64,000 bases of DNA from Ascoidea tarda (nom. inval.) (taxonomy: Eukaryota > Ascomycota > Saccharomycetes > Ascoideales > Ascoideaceae): the NCBI GenBank assembly GCA_030560485.1, contig JAKTTS010000020.1:1-64000 (forward strand). Direction: 5' to 3'. Of the stretch, positions 1 through 11,186 are shown one piece after another. The translations under genes were made by a program, and so were the position numbers. Position 1 is the first letter of the stretch. Each line of letters opens with the position of its first letter. Under the pieces are notes generated by a model. It had not been told where the DNA came from. It saw nothing but the letters and a program-made list of their open reading frames with translations, and made no database searches.

Positions 1-1270
1 AGGAAGATTAGAAGAAGAATAGAGGAAGGTGGGGATAAGAGAAGGAATTTGAGTATGTATACTTTTGTTTCCCCCTTTATAAACGTAGATATAATTATGA
101 ATTATAAATTGGTAGAATGGGAAAAACTGAAGGAAACTGGTATGAATATTAGTAATATAATATAAAGTGAATAAAGGAAGAGAGCAAAGGGGGAATAGCA
201 GATAATTTAAGAAAATATACCAGGAAAAGTTAGTATGAAATTGAGGTAAAAGCTTTAAAATATTTAAGAGAAAAGTTGCTACGCTCTGCTATTCGCTATT
301 TGGTGGTTATAGGATTAACAATTTGGAGATCTACAAAGACAATTTTACAAATACACTGTATTTTTAATGAATAAGTGATGAATCCTTAGAAAAGAAAACG
401 AGCAAGAGATGCAAATGTTAAGAAAAGCAGCCGAATTTTCAGGATTTTGCGAGTATTCCTTAAGTAGTTTTAGGCTGCTGAAACTGAGATTAAATTTGGA
501 TAAATGTGAATTTGGTTGAATGAAAGTGAGTGGAAGTGAATAAAATTGAATGAACTTGATTGAATGGTTAGGAATATTCTGTTAAAAGACCAACTTTGAA
601 GAGAGCTTTGAAGTAGCAAAGGAAGTAGCACGTCGTTAAAAGTCGAGTCGTTAAGGCCCAAGGCCGTTAAGAAAGAGTGGAGCAAAATAACCTTGCTGTC
701 ATTGGGCTCTTTGCTTTTCGAGAAGCATACCCACCATCTTCGTCACCTTCCTCACCATCTCTTCTTCCACCATCTTCTTGTTCACCATCTTCGTCTCTCT
801 TTCTCTTTTGCTTCTTTAGGTTATTTTGTTTTTCCACCAGCTCGTCTTAATCCTGCAGCTCGACAGTTGCTTGCGTGTTGATGCAGAGCCAAACCTATGC
901 GCTTACATTCCCAGCCCCGCAACATCGGGAGGCCGCCTCTGCATTTCAATGTGTGGGAGCTCTGGACCCACGCATTTGGATAAAACACGCATTTGGATAA
1001 TGCACACTCTGCATGATGTGCGTTGTGCGTTCGTCATGCATACTGTGTGTGGTATGCAGCTTTAGGGACGTAAACAATGTTAATTAACAACTGAACAAAA
1101 CAAAAGAGATAATAAACTAAAATAACCAAAGATAAAGAGCTGAAGATAAAGAATTAAAGGACATGGACAAAAATATGGATAAAAATATGAACAAAAATAC
1201 GAACGATGGAAAAGAAAGAAATAAATGTCTGTGGCAGAATTTGCGGTTGGACCCTGATGCATTATAACAC
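1..1270. other. Intergenic left edge with GC-rich island
   Basis: No convincing gene is visible. The first 600 bases are AT-rich. From about 640 to 1060 the composition turns clearly GC-richer, with CT-rich runs at about 720-820, an ATTGGG box near 698 and a 17-bp tandem duplication (core ACGCATTTGGATAA) at 970-1003. This looks like promoter DNA, but its gene is unclear: the methyltransferase-like gene to the right ends here, so the island may serve a gene beyond the left edge or a non-coding transcript. Short ORFs here are frame shadows of stop-poor DNA. Confidence 0.5.
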
Positions 1271-4138
1271 CTATAACACCTTTTGGGCATTGATAACAAT
1301 AAAGTAGTTGAGACCCCCATTGAATGAGCAGTTTTCGCTGTCCAGTGATGTCTGGTTCAATTTCAGTCTCTTGAGATAAGCATAATTGTCAAAGTCTTCG
1401 TTGGTGAACTTTCCAAATCTTTGGAAGAACTTGAATTCCCAGTAACTTGTATAAAACTCGATCAAGCTGTTAAGACCAATCATTTTTTTCAAGTAATCAT
1501 CTTCTATATCAAATTCTTCTTCCTGGCTTCCTCTATTCGATGAGATGTTGAATCTTGGTAACCCAATAATAGAATATCTGATGTTTTTGAACCCAACTTC
1601 TTCTAATTTATTAAGAATCTTGAATGATGGATATGGGTCAACATTTAATTCCTCATTTTTACTTAATCTCTTATTATCCTCTTTTCCATTTCCGCTTCCA
1701 TTTCCGTTGTTATTTATACTGAATTCATCAATATTCTTAAGACACTTATCCCAGTAGTATTTCAAATCGTCAATAGTTTTCTTAGTCTTTTTAGATGAGC
1801 TGTTGGCTCTTATCTTGTCATTATTATGATTTTCAATATCATTTTCTTTATCTTCACTATCACTATCACTATCACTATCACTTGAATTTGAATTTGAATT
1901 TAAATTTTCATTTTCATTTTTAGTTTCATTTTCGTTTTCACTGTCTTTATTCTTTTGATTCTCATTTTGATTCTCTTTATGCTCTTCGTTTTCATAATAA
2001 TTCGGTTCATTAAATATATCTTGATCACTTTCTCCATCGTTATTAGTAGCTCCTTCAGTGTCATTTTTATCTTTTTCAAAACCATCTTCATGCTCATTTT
2101 CACCTTCAAAATCATTTTGTGTTTTTAAAACTGTTAAATCTGTCAACAACAACTCAACATATCCATTGTTATTCAAAATTCTATACAATTCTGTTAAAAT
2201 TTTATTGCAATTCTTATAATTCAACGAAAAATTAAACTCATTTGAATAAATTAAATCAAAGTAGCCTGCCTGGTATGGCAAATTATCAAATGATTTTCCG
2301 GAATTAACAAAATAATTCTTTGGTTTCTTATCAATGGAATTCCCGTAATCTAATGAACTAGTAAAATTTCGATAATTATAAACAGAACATGAATTCTTAA
2401 CATCCAAACTTAATTGCCATGACCAGTAAACATCCAATTCATTGGATAAATGTAATAACTTTAACGGATTAATATTACTATTTCCACCAGCTATAGTAGT
2501 AGTACTAGTAGTAGTAGTATTAGTATTAGAAAGTTCAATTGATTCAATCAATCTCTTGATATTATTATTGACTAATATCCCATCGTTGAATAAATATTTA
2601 TGCGAATGAATAAACCACAACTCAATCAAATTTAAACTTAAGTTGTATTTTCTACTAATGTTATTAATATTGAAAAAATTCTCCATTGTAAAATAATTAT
2701 TAATAAAGAAATCATATCTCTTAGAAGCATTGGTCAAAAACAATTCCTTGTAATTATGATTATAAGTATAATGATAATCTTCTTCCTCTTCTTTGTGAAT
2801 TAAGTCTTCATTATATCCGTTATTATTATGATTTTCAAAATTATCAATACCATTAGCATTGCTAAACAATTTTAACTGGTCAATATTTTCATTAAATTTT
2901 AAGAAAAATTCAAATTTTGATAACGTCTTATTATTAATACTACTGAGGAATTCTGTAGATAAATTCTCGGTTAAATCGTATAAAGGCAATTGATATTGAG
3001 GATCATTAAATGGATTATTAGCATTGCTTCCATTATCATTGATACCAGTATTATTACCACTGCCGTCATTATTTAAATTAACCGGTTGATTGATTTGATT
3101 GGAAAATGGCAAATAGCTCTTGAAATTAATACTTGAATTTCTAAAAGATTTACTTGATTTGTTTATTAAATTCGCTGAATTATTAGACTTCACAGACGAT
3201 AGATCAGTGGGATACGTAGTATTGGTATTAGCAAAACTTGTAAGACTCGATGAACTATCGGATTTTCGAATTGAATTCGTGTAGGACGAATTAATTAATG
3301 AGGATGGATTATTTCTAATTGAAGAAGAATTTTTAATTGAACTTGATCTAAGGCTAGTAATTTCATTACCAGGAGTATGGATATTAGTGGTATTGGTATT
3401 AGTATTGGTATTGGTATTGGTATTGGTATTGGAATTAATACTGGCATTTGGGTTAACATTGTTGAGGATGGTATTGTTTGAATGGGTGTTTATGGGTGCA
3501 GAATTTGGTTGAGTTGAGTTGAAGTGGAAAAACTTTAATTTGGAGTGATAGGAGTTGGAAGCAGGCAAGTTATCGTTGTTGGGAATATTGGAATTAGAAA
3601 TGATATTGGCATTGCTGCTGATATTATGGCGATGAGAATCAGATATCACAGTGTTATTTGAGCTTGAGCCTGAGGTTGAATTTGAGATGGAGGTGGTGAT
3701 TTTATTCAAGTTGTGGGTGTTGTATTGGTTAGAAATGTTTTGGGTATGGGAGGTGTTTGTAGGATATTTTTTGAATCTCAGATAGTCGTTGTTGTTGATT
3801 GAAGACAATTTTGAGTTAACAGAGGAGGCATTTGAAGATTGTATGGTATTTTGTTTTGAAAATAGGGAAGCTCTTTCGTTGGTAGTAGAGGTGTTTGAGT
3901 TGTTAGAGTTGTTTGAGTTGTGAGTAGTGTTAGAGGAGTTTGTTGTTTGAGTTTGTAGTAGTTTGTGTTTATTTTTTGCTTCTTTTTTATTTTTTTTTTT
4001 ATTTTTTTTTTCCAATTCTTTTTCTTCTTTTAATCGTAGCCTCTTTTCTTGTTGGGCCCTTTGTTGTTCTTTCATAAGCTCAATATAATGAGCATTTGCC
4101 GCAGCAAAGTTTCTATAGTCCATTGTTGGATCCTTCAT
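1271..4138 (-). CDS. Putative degenerate SAM-methyltransferase-like protein, Asn/Ser-rich
   Basis: A 955-residue protein starting at an ATG. Residues about 15-60 are a highly charged Lys/Glu/Gln helix. Residues 60-380 are Asn/Ser/Thr low complexity, including an Asn-Thr run coded by a TATTGG-type hexamer repeat near 3395-3440. Around 590-670 the pattern of a class I methyltransferase appears: a FDLIYSNEF strand followed by LTELYRILNNNGYVELLL, which resembles the motif IV to VI region (typical form LxExxRvLkpGGxl). The preceding strand, where motif I with its glycines should be, reads LLHLSNELDVYWSW and lacks the GxGxG. An acidic Asp/Ser/Glu insert (about 690-815) separates this from a C-terminal module (about 850-955). 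I infer a Rossmann-like methyltransferase fold that may no longer bind SAM. I cannot assign an orthologue. The nearest GC-rich promoter-like DNA is 1.2 kb upstream. Confidence 0.6.
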   Translation of the reverse strand: MKDPTMDYRNFAAANAHYIELMKEQQRAQQEKRLRLKEEKELEKKNKKKNKKEAKNKHKLLQTQTTNSSNTTHNSNNSNNSNTSTTNERASLFSKQNTIQSSNASSVNSKLSSINNNDYLRFKKYPTNTSHTQNISNQYNTHNLNKITTSISNSTSGSSSNNTVISDSHRHNISSNANIISNSNIPNNDNLPASNSYHSKLKFFHFNSTQPNSAPINTHSNNTILNNVNPNASINSNTNTNTNTNTNTNTTNIHTPGNEITSLRSSSIKNSSSIRNNPSSLINSSYTNSIRKSDSSSSLTSFANTNTTYPTDLSSVKSNNSANLINKSSKSFRNSSINFKSYLPFSNQINQPVNLNNDGSGNNTGINDNGSNANNPFNDPQYQLPLYDLTENLSTEFLSSINNKTLSKFEFFLKFNENIDQLKLFSNANGIDNFENHNNNGYNEDLIHKEEEEDYHYTYNHNYKELFLTNASKRYDFFINNYFTMENFFNINNISRKYNLSLNLIELWFIHSHKYLFNDGILVNNNIKRLIESIELSNTNTTTTSTTTIAGGNSNINPLKLLHLSNELDVYWSWQLSLDVKNSCSVYNYRNFTSSLDYGNSIDKKPKNYFVNSGKSFDNLPYQAGYFDLIYSNEFNFSLNYKNCNKILTELYRILNNNGYVELLLTDLTVLKTQNDFEGENEHEDGFEKDKNDTEGATNNDGESDQDIFNEPNYYENEEHKENQNENQKNKDSENENETKNENENLNSNSNSSDSDSDSDSEDKENDIENHNNDKIRANSSSKKTKKTIDDLKYYWDKCLKNIDEFSINNNGNGSGNGKEDNKRLSKNEELNVDPYPSFKILNKLEEVGFKNIRYSIIGLPRFNISSNRGSQEEEFDIEDDYLKKMIGLNSLIEFYTSYWEFKFFQRFGKFTNEDFDNYAYLKRLKLNQTSLDSENCSFNGGLNYFIVINAQKVL

Positions 4139-5300
4139 TCAGAAAGGAAAAGAAAAAAGAGTTAAAAAGTTGGAAGGGATAAGTGGAAGTTATATACCAA
4201 AAAAAAAGAAAAATTAAAGATTAGGATAAACTAAGAAAGCGAGTAAAAAAGGGGACAATCTTTTGAATTAGGCTGAAACAATAAGACAGGAAAAAATAAA
4301 GTCAAAAGATGAGAATGAAAACGAAGTTGAAAATGAAAATAAAAATGAAAATGAAAATTGAAATAAAAATAAAAGTGTAAATAAGCTTAAGAATAAGGTG
4401 AATAAAATTAAAAAATTAAAAAAATAAAACTTAAAGAGAGAAGATAGTAGGAACAAAAATATATGATTTTGAGTGAAACAAAGAAATTTGAGAAATTTGA
4501 TAAACTATTAGGACAAAATTTAGTGCAATAAAGTACACCAAGACGCAAAGAGGTTGATAATGAAATAATTTAAAAGAATTTTTTATGATAAATGAAGAAA
4601 TTTTTTTATTAAGTTATTCTGAAGTTGCAAGTAAATTTGGGATAAGTTTGGGTAAAATTGAATAAAATTAAATAAAATTAAATAAAATTAAATTTAATTG
4701 AATTTAATTTGTGCAATAGATTGATAAATTTGAAATAATGATTGCAAATCTAATGATAGACAAATTTAAATAAAATTTACCACTAAATGGATAGATGTGA
4801 TGCAAGATATTATGTAACCAAGCAATGTAATGAGTTGATAGGATAGGATATGATATGATAAATTTGATAGATAATAGTGGTGTTGTTAATTTTTCTGTAC
4901 AAAATTTGAAATAAATTTACTTAAATTTTCTTAAAAGATGTTGAAAGTAATGTGAAGAATTGCGCCTAAAGATGAGTATTTGAGTTGACTGGATTGGATA
5001 CAGAAAGTCAAGATATGTGTTAAGGAATCAAGATAGAAGATGTGATTGCTAAATTTATGAGAAAATAATCTTTTTAGGAAATTAAATGAATTTTTGTTTT
5101 GGTTGTGATTGACAAGAGAGAGTAAAAAAAAAAAAAGAGAGAAACAAATACAGGCTTACTAAAAAAACAAAAGGTATGATATTTAAATGAAATAATGGTG
5201 TTACAATTCAGTAAGCTAAGTAATTATCTTTTGATGATGTGTTTTGAATTGAACAGTTAACGAATAAACAGTGGATAGTTGTGGGAGAATAGCTGAATAA
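4139..5300. other. AT-rich stretch upstream of the methyltransferase-like gene, probable long leader
   Basis: No gene is seen. The DNA is very A/T-rich with purine-rich runs of GAAAAT type (about 4310-4380) and a 10-bp tandem repeat AATAAAATTA at 4661-4690. Because promoter-like GC-rich DNA only starts near 5330, this may be a long 5' leader of the minus-strand gene. That is inference. Confidence 0.4.
4651..4710. repeat. 10-bp tandem AT repeat (AATAAAATTA)
   Basis: Three exact copies of AATAAAATTA lie at 4661-4690, flanked by diverged copies (GGTAAAATTG, AATTTAATTG, AATTTAATTT). The period equals about one DNA helical turn, so phased A-tracts could bend the DNA. Confidence 0.8.
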
Positions 5301-5329
5301 TGGGGAAGACTACACGAATAACGCTACTT

Positions 5330-5800
5330 TTCTACTCACCAATTTGTCCTTTATGCAAATAGGGCAGCGCTCCAAAATTCCAACAATAAGAAGATCGCAC
5401 AGCACAATGCAGTTTCCGCGTGTGTATGCATAACATGTGCAGGCAGCTAGCAGAAACAAGCCAATCACAGACAAGCATTGAGCTCACGCTATTGTTGAGA
5501 CGGAGGCCATCTCTGAATTTGCTGAGATTGCATCATGGTTACCCTTTCTCGTGAGCCAAAGCCCTCTTGCTTTCTTCTGTTTCTTTTGTTCTTTTTGCTT
5601 TGTTTTTTCAAGCCAAAGCCAAAGGCCAAAGGACCTCGTTGTAAAGCAGCCAGCCGTGACAGCGATCAGCGCCCGCTCCACGTCCCGCAAATCTGGCATC
5701 TGCTCCCTTGGTGTTTAGGACGCTTTGGCACGGTGCCGTCTTTTGTCGCTGTCCCACGCCGTATATCACGTGACATCAAGCCTAAATAAATGGGAAAATT
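5330..5800. promoter_or_regulatory. GC-rich promoter-like island with CCAAT and CACGTG boxes
   Basis: Composition rises sharply above the AT-rich flanks. The stretch holds a CCAATCA box (about 5462), a GTTTCCGCG motif also found in the island near 8840, and ATCACGTGA at 5765-5773, a Cbf1-type E-box. It lies 1.2-1.7 kb upstream of the minus-strand methyltransferase-like gene and is the best candidate for its promoter. The overlapping short ORFs on both strands are not convincing genes. Confidence 0.5.
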
Positions 5801-8680
5801 TCTGGAAGAGCACAGAGTGAGCAAAGGGAAAGGAGAGGGAAATGAAACCAGGCGTGGTTCATAGCTTATAGAGCTTATAGATAGAGATGATTGAGGTGCT
5901 ATTCATTTATGCTCAAGATAACGTACTTGGATCAAGTTTGTCAAAAACGTCAATTGGTTCCTTTGAGACTTTGTATAAACGGTTGTGTTATCAATGTTGA
6001 GACGATTGAGATGATTTTTCTTGACAAGCGCAATTCTTTTTTTTGTGATAAAAGTATAGGAGAATAACAGAATTTAGTGGACTAAAGATGGAGATTTAAA
6101 AGAAAAAGATGTAAGAGACTCTTTTAGTTGAAATTAATTTTAATGAAATTGTTAAAATGCTCCTCCTCAGTATCATGCTCTGTTCTAAATTATAATTTTT
6201 CTTAGCGATTGATGTTGATGACTCTGAGAGGATGCTATCTCATCCCCTTCAAACATAAAATTAAAGTGAAAGTTCCAATTGATTGAAGTGTGAGTGAGAA
6301 AGATCATGGTTGTGATCATTTTTATCGTATTAAAAGAGAAAGATAAAAGATAAAATGGAGAGTGCTTGGAAAGATAACGAAATGCTAAATGATTTATATC
6401 TGTTGTAAGTTCGAGTGGTGGTAATTAGGATTTGATTAATATTGAATTAATATTAAATTAATTTTGCTCGTGTTCAAAGGCTCCAAAGGATACTAATATA
6501 GATCGAAAGGACATTAAGATTTTCAAAGGACATTAAGATTTTTAAAGGACATAAAGATTTTTAGAGGATCCGAAAAGGTTCTAAAGAGTTCCACCGGATT
6601 CTATAGGATTTTCTTCATGTTTCTCCGGAATTTTTGTAAAAGTCTCAAAATAAAAGAAAGAAAAAACAGTTTTGTAAAAACGTTGTTTCTTTTTTATTCC
6701 AAAAATTTGAACCACAAAAAGTAAGAAAGTGAGAAAATGAGAAAATAAGAAAAAATGTCGAAAAACAATAAACACATAATAATAAAAATAATAATAATAA
6801 TAAAGTGAATTACAGTTTGTTTTTTGTTTTGTTTTTTGTTTTGTTTTTTGTTTTGTTATTTTGGATTTTAATTGAAATTTCAAATAAATTTCAAACAAAT
6901 TTCAAATTCGTTTGTAATTTTAATTGTATTTCCGTTTTCGTTTTTTTTGGAGTTTGAAATCAAACTAAATTAATAGATTTGAGTATTTCATACCAATTGT
7001 TTGTCAATAGAGGTGTAAAACTGTTAAGGAAATATAATGCGGCAATTCTTTACAAGAATTATTTCAATAACAAATAAGAAACGATTTAATTTATGTGAAT
7101 GAATATTTACTATAATGAATATTTATTATAATAATTATAATGATTATAATGAAAATGATTATAATGAAAATGATTATTATTATTATTATTATGAATATTT
7201 TTATTATTATGTGTTTATATATAAATAATAATTGACTATAATTACAAGCATAGCCATTGAAGTTGCATGAATAGAAACACAAAAGCAATAAAAGTGAGTG
7301 GTTTTTAACAGTTGTATTTAGCAAGTGCAAGCTATTTATATATGTGAAAGCAAAAGGGAAAAACGAAATCAAATCCAGTGGTATTACATTTAGTATTCTC
7401 CTTTAACAAAAGATTATATTTCAATTTGATTTAGATTTAGTTGGTTAATTAAAATTTGGTTTAGATTGAATTAAAATTGAATTAATATTGAATTAAAATT
7501 TAATAAAATTGAAATGGCATTCAAATGAATTTCAAAAAGTTTAATTCAAACTCAAATTCAAATTCAAATCAAATTAAGGTTACGGTTACGGTTATAGTTA
7601 CAAATTAGAGTTAAGATTCAAACTATATTGTTATTGAATGATAATTAAATATTCATTAAATTATTCAACTAAATTCGTAAACGAAAGCAGTTTATTAATT
7701 ATTTACATTAAATTTCTTATATGTTTGTTTGTTTGATTATCCATAATTATGTAAATATAAATACAGATAAATAAGCATACATAGTGTTGAGAGTTGAGTG
7801 ATTAATAAAGGAATGGAAATGGAAATGAAAATGAAAATAGAAATAACTCTCTGTAAAGTTCCATAATAGGATGCGACAGAAAGGAGAAACGTTGTCCAGT
7901 TTGATTGGTTGTTGTGGCCAAAATCAGTATGATCGATTTAATAATATAAGTTAACGACCTTAAAGCTATTAACGCAAATGTTGTCCCTATGTAAATACCG
8001 GTGATCAATTTTTACCATCATTCATAGAGAATTTGCTAAATAATTGGAATAGCTGAGAAAAAAAATTCAAAAGCAAAATTTAGATGGAAATTCAAAATTT
8101 TTTAAAAATCACTAAACATATCTAAAAAGGTTTAAAAAATTAAAACAAAAGTTGGAAAAGATGACAAAAATGACAAAACATTGTCTTCGTCATCAACATT
8201 ACTAGGTATTCTTTAGAATCTTTACCCATTAGCATTGTACTGTTAATCTGATAATTCAGATATTTTTTTACAAATTCCTCACAAGCCAATAAAAGAGTAT
8301 ACAAATATAATCTGGTTGCAATTATAAACACTGATTGCTTTTTCGCTAAAGCAAATCTTAATTAATATCAGATCATTACAAATCAGTAATACAACCGGTT
8401 GATCGTTTATTGTTTAAATTTGGCTTGTTCTGGATTAGTGAACTGATTTCAAATGTCTGTTGTTTTAGTTTTCCGTAGTGAATCTAAAATGGAACATAAC
8501 CAGATTCTGGGTCTTAATTTCAACCACAGGTTCAAAAGTGAAAATTTCAAAACATGAAATAAGAAATCTAAATAGCTTCCTAAGGGTGAATATCCCAATG
8601 CTAATTCTGACACTCCAACACCAAGTCAAGAGCAAAAAGTACCAGTCAACATTTGTGCTCTTGACCTAGGGGAATATTCT
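5801..8680. other. AT-rich intergenic stretch with simple repeats
   Basis: No gene found on either strand. It contains a 19-20 bp tandem repeat (6504-6562), a 12-bp GTTTTTTGTTTT repeat (about 6820-6856), A/T trinucleotide runs (about 6777-6800 and 7165-7205) and a GGTTAC hexamer tandem (7578-7595). The ORFs here are AT-rich and of low complexity. Confidence 0.5.
6504..6562. repeat. 19-20 bp tandem repeat, three copies
   Basis: The unit is AAAGGACATTAAGATTTT with a one-base linker. Two near-exact copies and a third with one change (ATAAAG) follow each other, and decayed copies (GAGGATCCG, AAAGAGTTCC) trail after. Confidence 0.75.
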
Positions 8681-8689
8681 CATGACCGC

Positions 8690-9480
8690 TGTTCGTCTTG
8701 CTTCCAAGCCGGTGGTACTGTTCCTATTCCGCTAACTTGCAACTTGCAACTTGTCTGGCTGCGCGTTGGCCCGCCGATATAACAGCCAGAGCAGCCAATC
8801 ACAAACAGTACACAGATGCTACCGCACTGCTGGCACGTTGTTTCCGCGCTGCTGTTTATTTTTGGCAAGCCCGCTGCTATTTTAATCTCGTCCACACACA
8901 CAGCAACCTCCCCAACGGTCTAGAAGAGCCCGCAGACTTAAGACGCACTCCCGCCCCTCTCTGTGTGTCAGGTGACCTTTGCACGCTCACGAACAAAAAC
9001 CGGTCGGGAGTCAGCTTCTATAATAGGAAAACAACATTGGTTTGGCAGCGGAGATGCACCGCGCGCGCAGTGCCAACAGGGTTTTAGGTTTCCATGTGCA
9101 GCAACGCTAGTGAGCTTCCCACCGTAGGCTGCTGTGGAACCTCTGCTGTTTGTGTCTGGTGTGGTTTTGTGGATGTTGAGCCCAACAAGCACAAACAGCA
9201 GCACAACAACAGCATAATAACACCCAAAAAGACCCACAACACCAGCAATGTTGTGCTCAGTGACGGACTGGAGATGGATCAGGAGCTGGACCTGCTGCTT
9301 TGTCGCTCGTGGGCCCAACGACGAGGTTCAGCCAGCGCTGTGATTCGCTCGCAGCCAATGGCTGCACACCAATTAATTAGCACCGCTCTGGGTATTAGGG
9401 TTTAGGGTTTAGGGTTTGTGTGCGGGAGTGCGCAGCTTTCTTTCAAACTCTTTGTGGCACTAACACTGCTTCCAGACAGC
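8690..9480. promoter_or_regulatory. GC-rich promoter-like island upstream of PLC1
   Basis: About 790 bases of GC-richer DNA between AT-rich flanks, 0.5-1.3 kb upstream of the PLC1 start. It holds CCAATCA (about 8796), CCAATGG (about 9355), a 7-bp AACTTGC tandem (8734-8753), a GTTTCCGCG motif and a telomere-like TTTAGGG run at its right end. The open frames across it on both strands overlap each other and show no family signature, so I read it as regulatory DNA. Confidence 0.5.
9394..9417 (+). repeat. Telomere-like TTTAGGG repeat, possible Tbf1 site
   Basis: ATTAGGG is followed by two exact TTTAGGG units and a trailing TTT. Yeast Tbf1 and related Myb-domain factors bind TTAGGG-type sequence within promoters, so a Tbf1-like site in the PLC1 upstream region is the simplest reading. 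It is internal, so it is not a chromosome end. Confidence 0.75.
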
Positions 9481-9990
9481 TCTGAGATGTTAAAGCAGTG
9501 ATTATCCATTCACAGCCAGTTTAATCCTAAATAATAAATTGTAAATTGTAAATTGCCATTTGCATTACTTAAATAATATATTGGTGTTTAATAATATTAG
9601 TGTTTATTCTGGATTCTGCTTACCTTCTATTTACCTTTTCATTCTTCTTTCAATTACGAACTCACTACTGAGAATTCCTCTTTATCCTCTTTACCTCTCA
9701 ACCTATTCTTCTCATTTCATATAAATCTTCTTCCTTTTCCTCCTTTTTTGCCCTTTTCCCTGGTTCCTACCTTTTGCTTTCTTCCATCTCTTTTTCTCAG
9801 TTTGCTTGATTTTCCTCTCTAGAAACAGCCTATCTCATTTCTTTTCCTTTTAAATATCCCTTTTACTTGCTCGTTCCCATCTTTTTTTTTCATCTGCACA
9901 GCTTCTATCCATCCATATTCTACTCGTTCTCTCTGTTTCCCTCTCTATTAATCTCTCTCTCTTTTTTTACCTCCTCTCTTTCTCCCTTTC
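9481..9990 (+). other. Pyrimidine-rich 5' leader of PLC1
   Basis: From about 9620 to 9990 the plus strand is dominated by C and T (CTTCTTT and CTCTCT runs) up to the PLC1 ATG, typical of yeast DNA just upstream of a start codon. No ATG precedes the PLC1 start in the last 100 bases. Confidence 0.5.
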
Positions 9991-11126
9991 ATGATTACCA
10001 CTCTCGCAAATCAATTAAATCTTCCTCTAACTAATGATGATGATCACGATGAAGTAGAAAAAGACCCAAATCTTATCAAAAGCAACCTTGCTCTAACTTC
10101 CTCCATACCAAATTCTCTACTCAAATCCTCTGCCTCTAATTTCTCTGATTTGCTATTCGATTCGGATTTCTCTAATGATGATTCCTCCTCCATATCTTCC
10201 TTTGATATAAATTCTGGCCTACATTTAAATATGCATTCTCAATTAAATTCACAGCATGATTTTCTCTCAAATATAAAATTATTCCAGGTCAAATCCTTCT
10301 ACGATCTCAATTTATCCCACTTATCTAATTTATCTCTAAGTTCCCATCTGGATTCTCATTCTAATCACTCTGACGAATCTATTATCTCAAATACAATCAC
10401 AAATAACGATAATCCTCATCATGATATTCACGATACTATTCACCCAATCCAATACTCACACCTGTCTTCAAATAAGTCCTCACCTGAACTATCGCTTACA
10501 AAAAAAAATACAAAAAACACCAATGATGTTAAAAATATCAAAAATATCAAAATTTTAAAAATCAACACCAATTTCATAAACACAAAACACTTTAAAAATA
10601 TCAAAAAATTCAAAAATATACTTCATTTTAAAGAAAATAAATTAATATTCCTCAAATCCTTAAACCACTTTATCAACTCAAACATTATCAACACTGAAAA
10701 TACAAATATACTATCAAAATTTGAAACCCCTTTATCCATTCTCAACACCAACAATTTTGTCAATTTTATCAATCCACAATCCCTATCTTTACCTCTAAAT
10801 CTCCTAATTCCAAAAAATTTCATTCTTGATGGAATTAATCTCATTAAAATTAAAAACAATTCAAACATTTTCAACACCAGCACTCACACACACACTTATA
10901 CTCAGAACAAAAATCACAACAACACTCCAAAATCTTTCAAATTCAACCTATCTTCAAAAAATTTCTCTCTAATCTGGGAAAATAATAATTCCTCCGGTTT
11001 CTTATACCTAGATGACATTATAGACATTAGAATTAACCACATCTCAAAATCTAAAAAGAATGATTCCATTATATCTTCGGATTCTCATCCAGGTCTACTA
11101 ACAATCATCTACAAAAAAAATACCAC

Positions 11127-11186
<60 letters not shown>

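Noticed and set aside
8698-9318. Overlapping ORFs of 100-130 codons on both strands
   Set aside because: They lie in stop-poor GC-rich island DNA, overlap each other and show no family signature; regulatory DNA is more likely.
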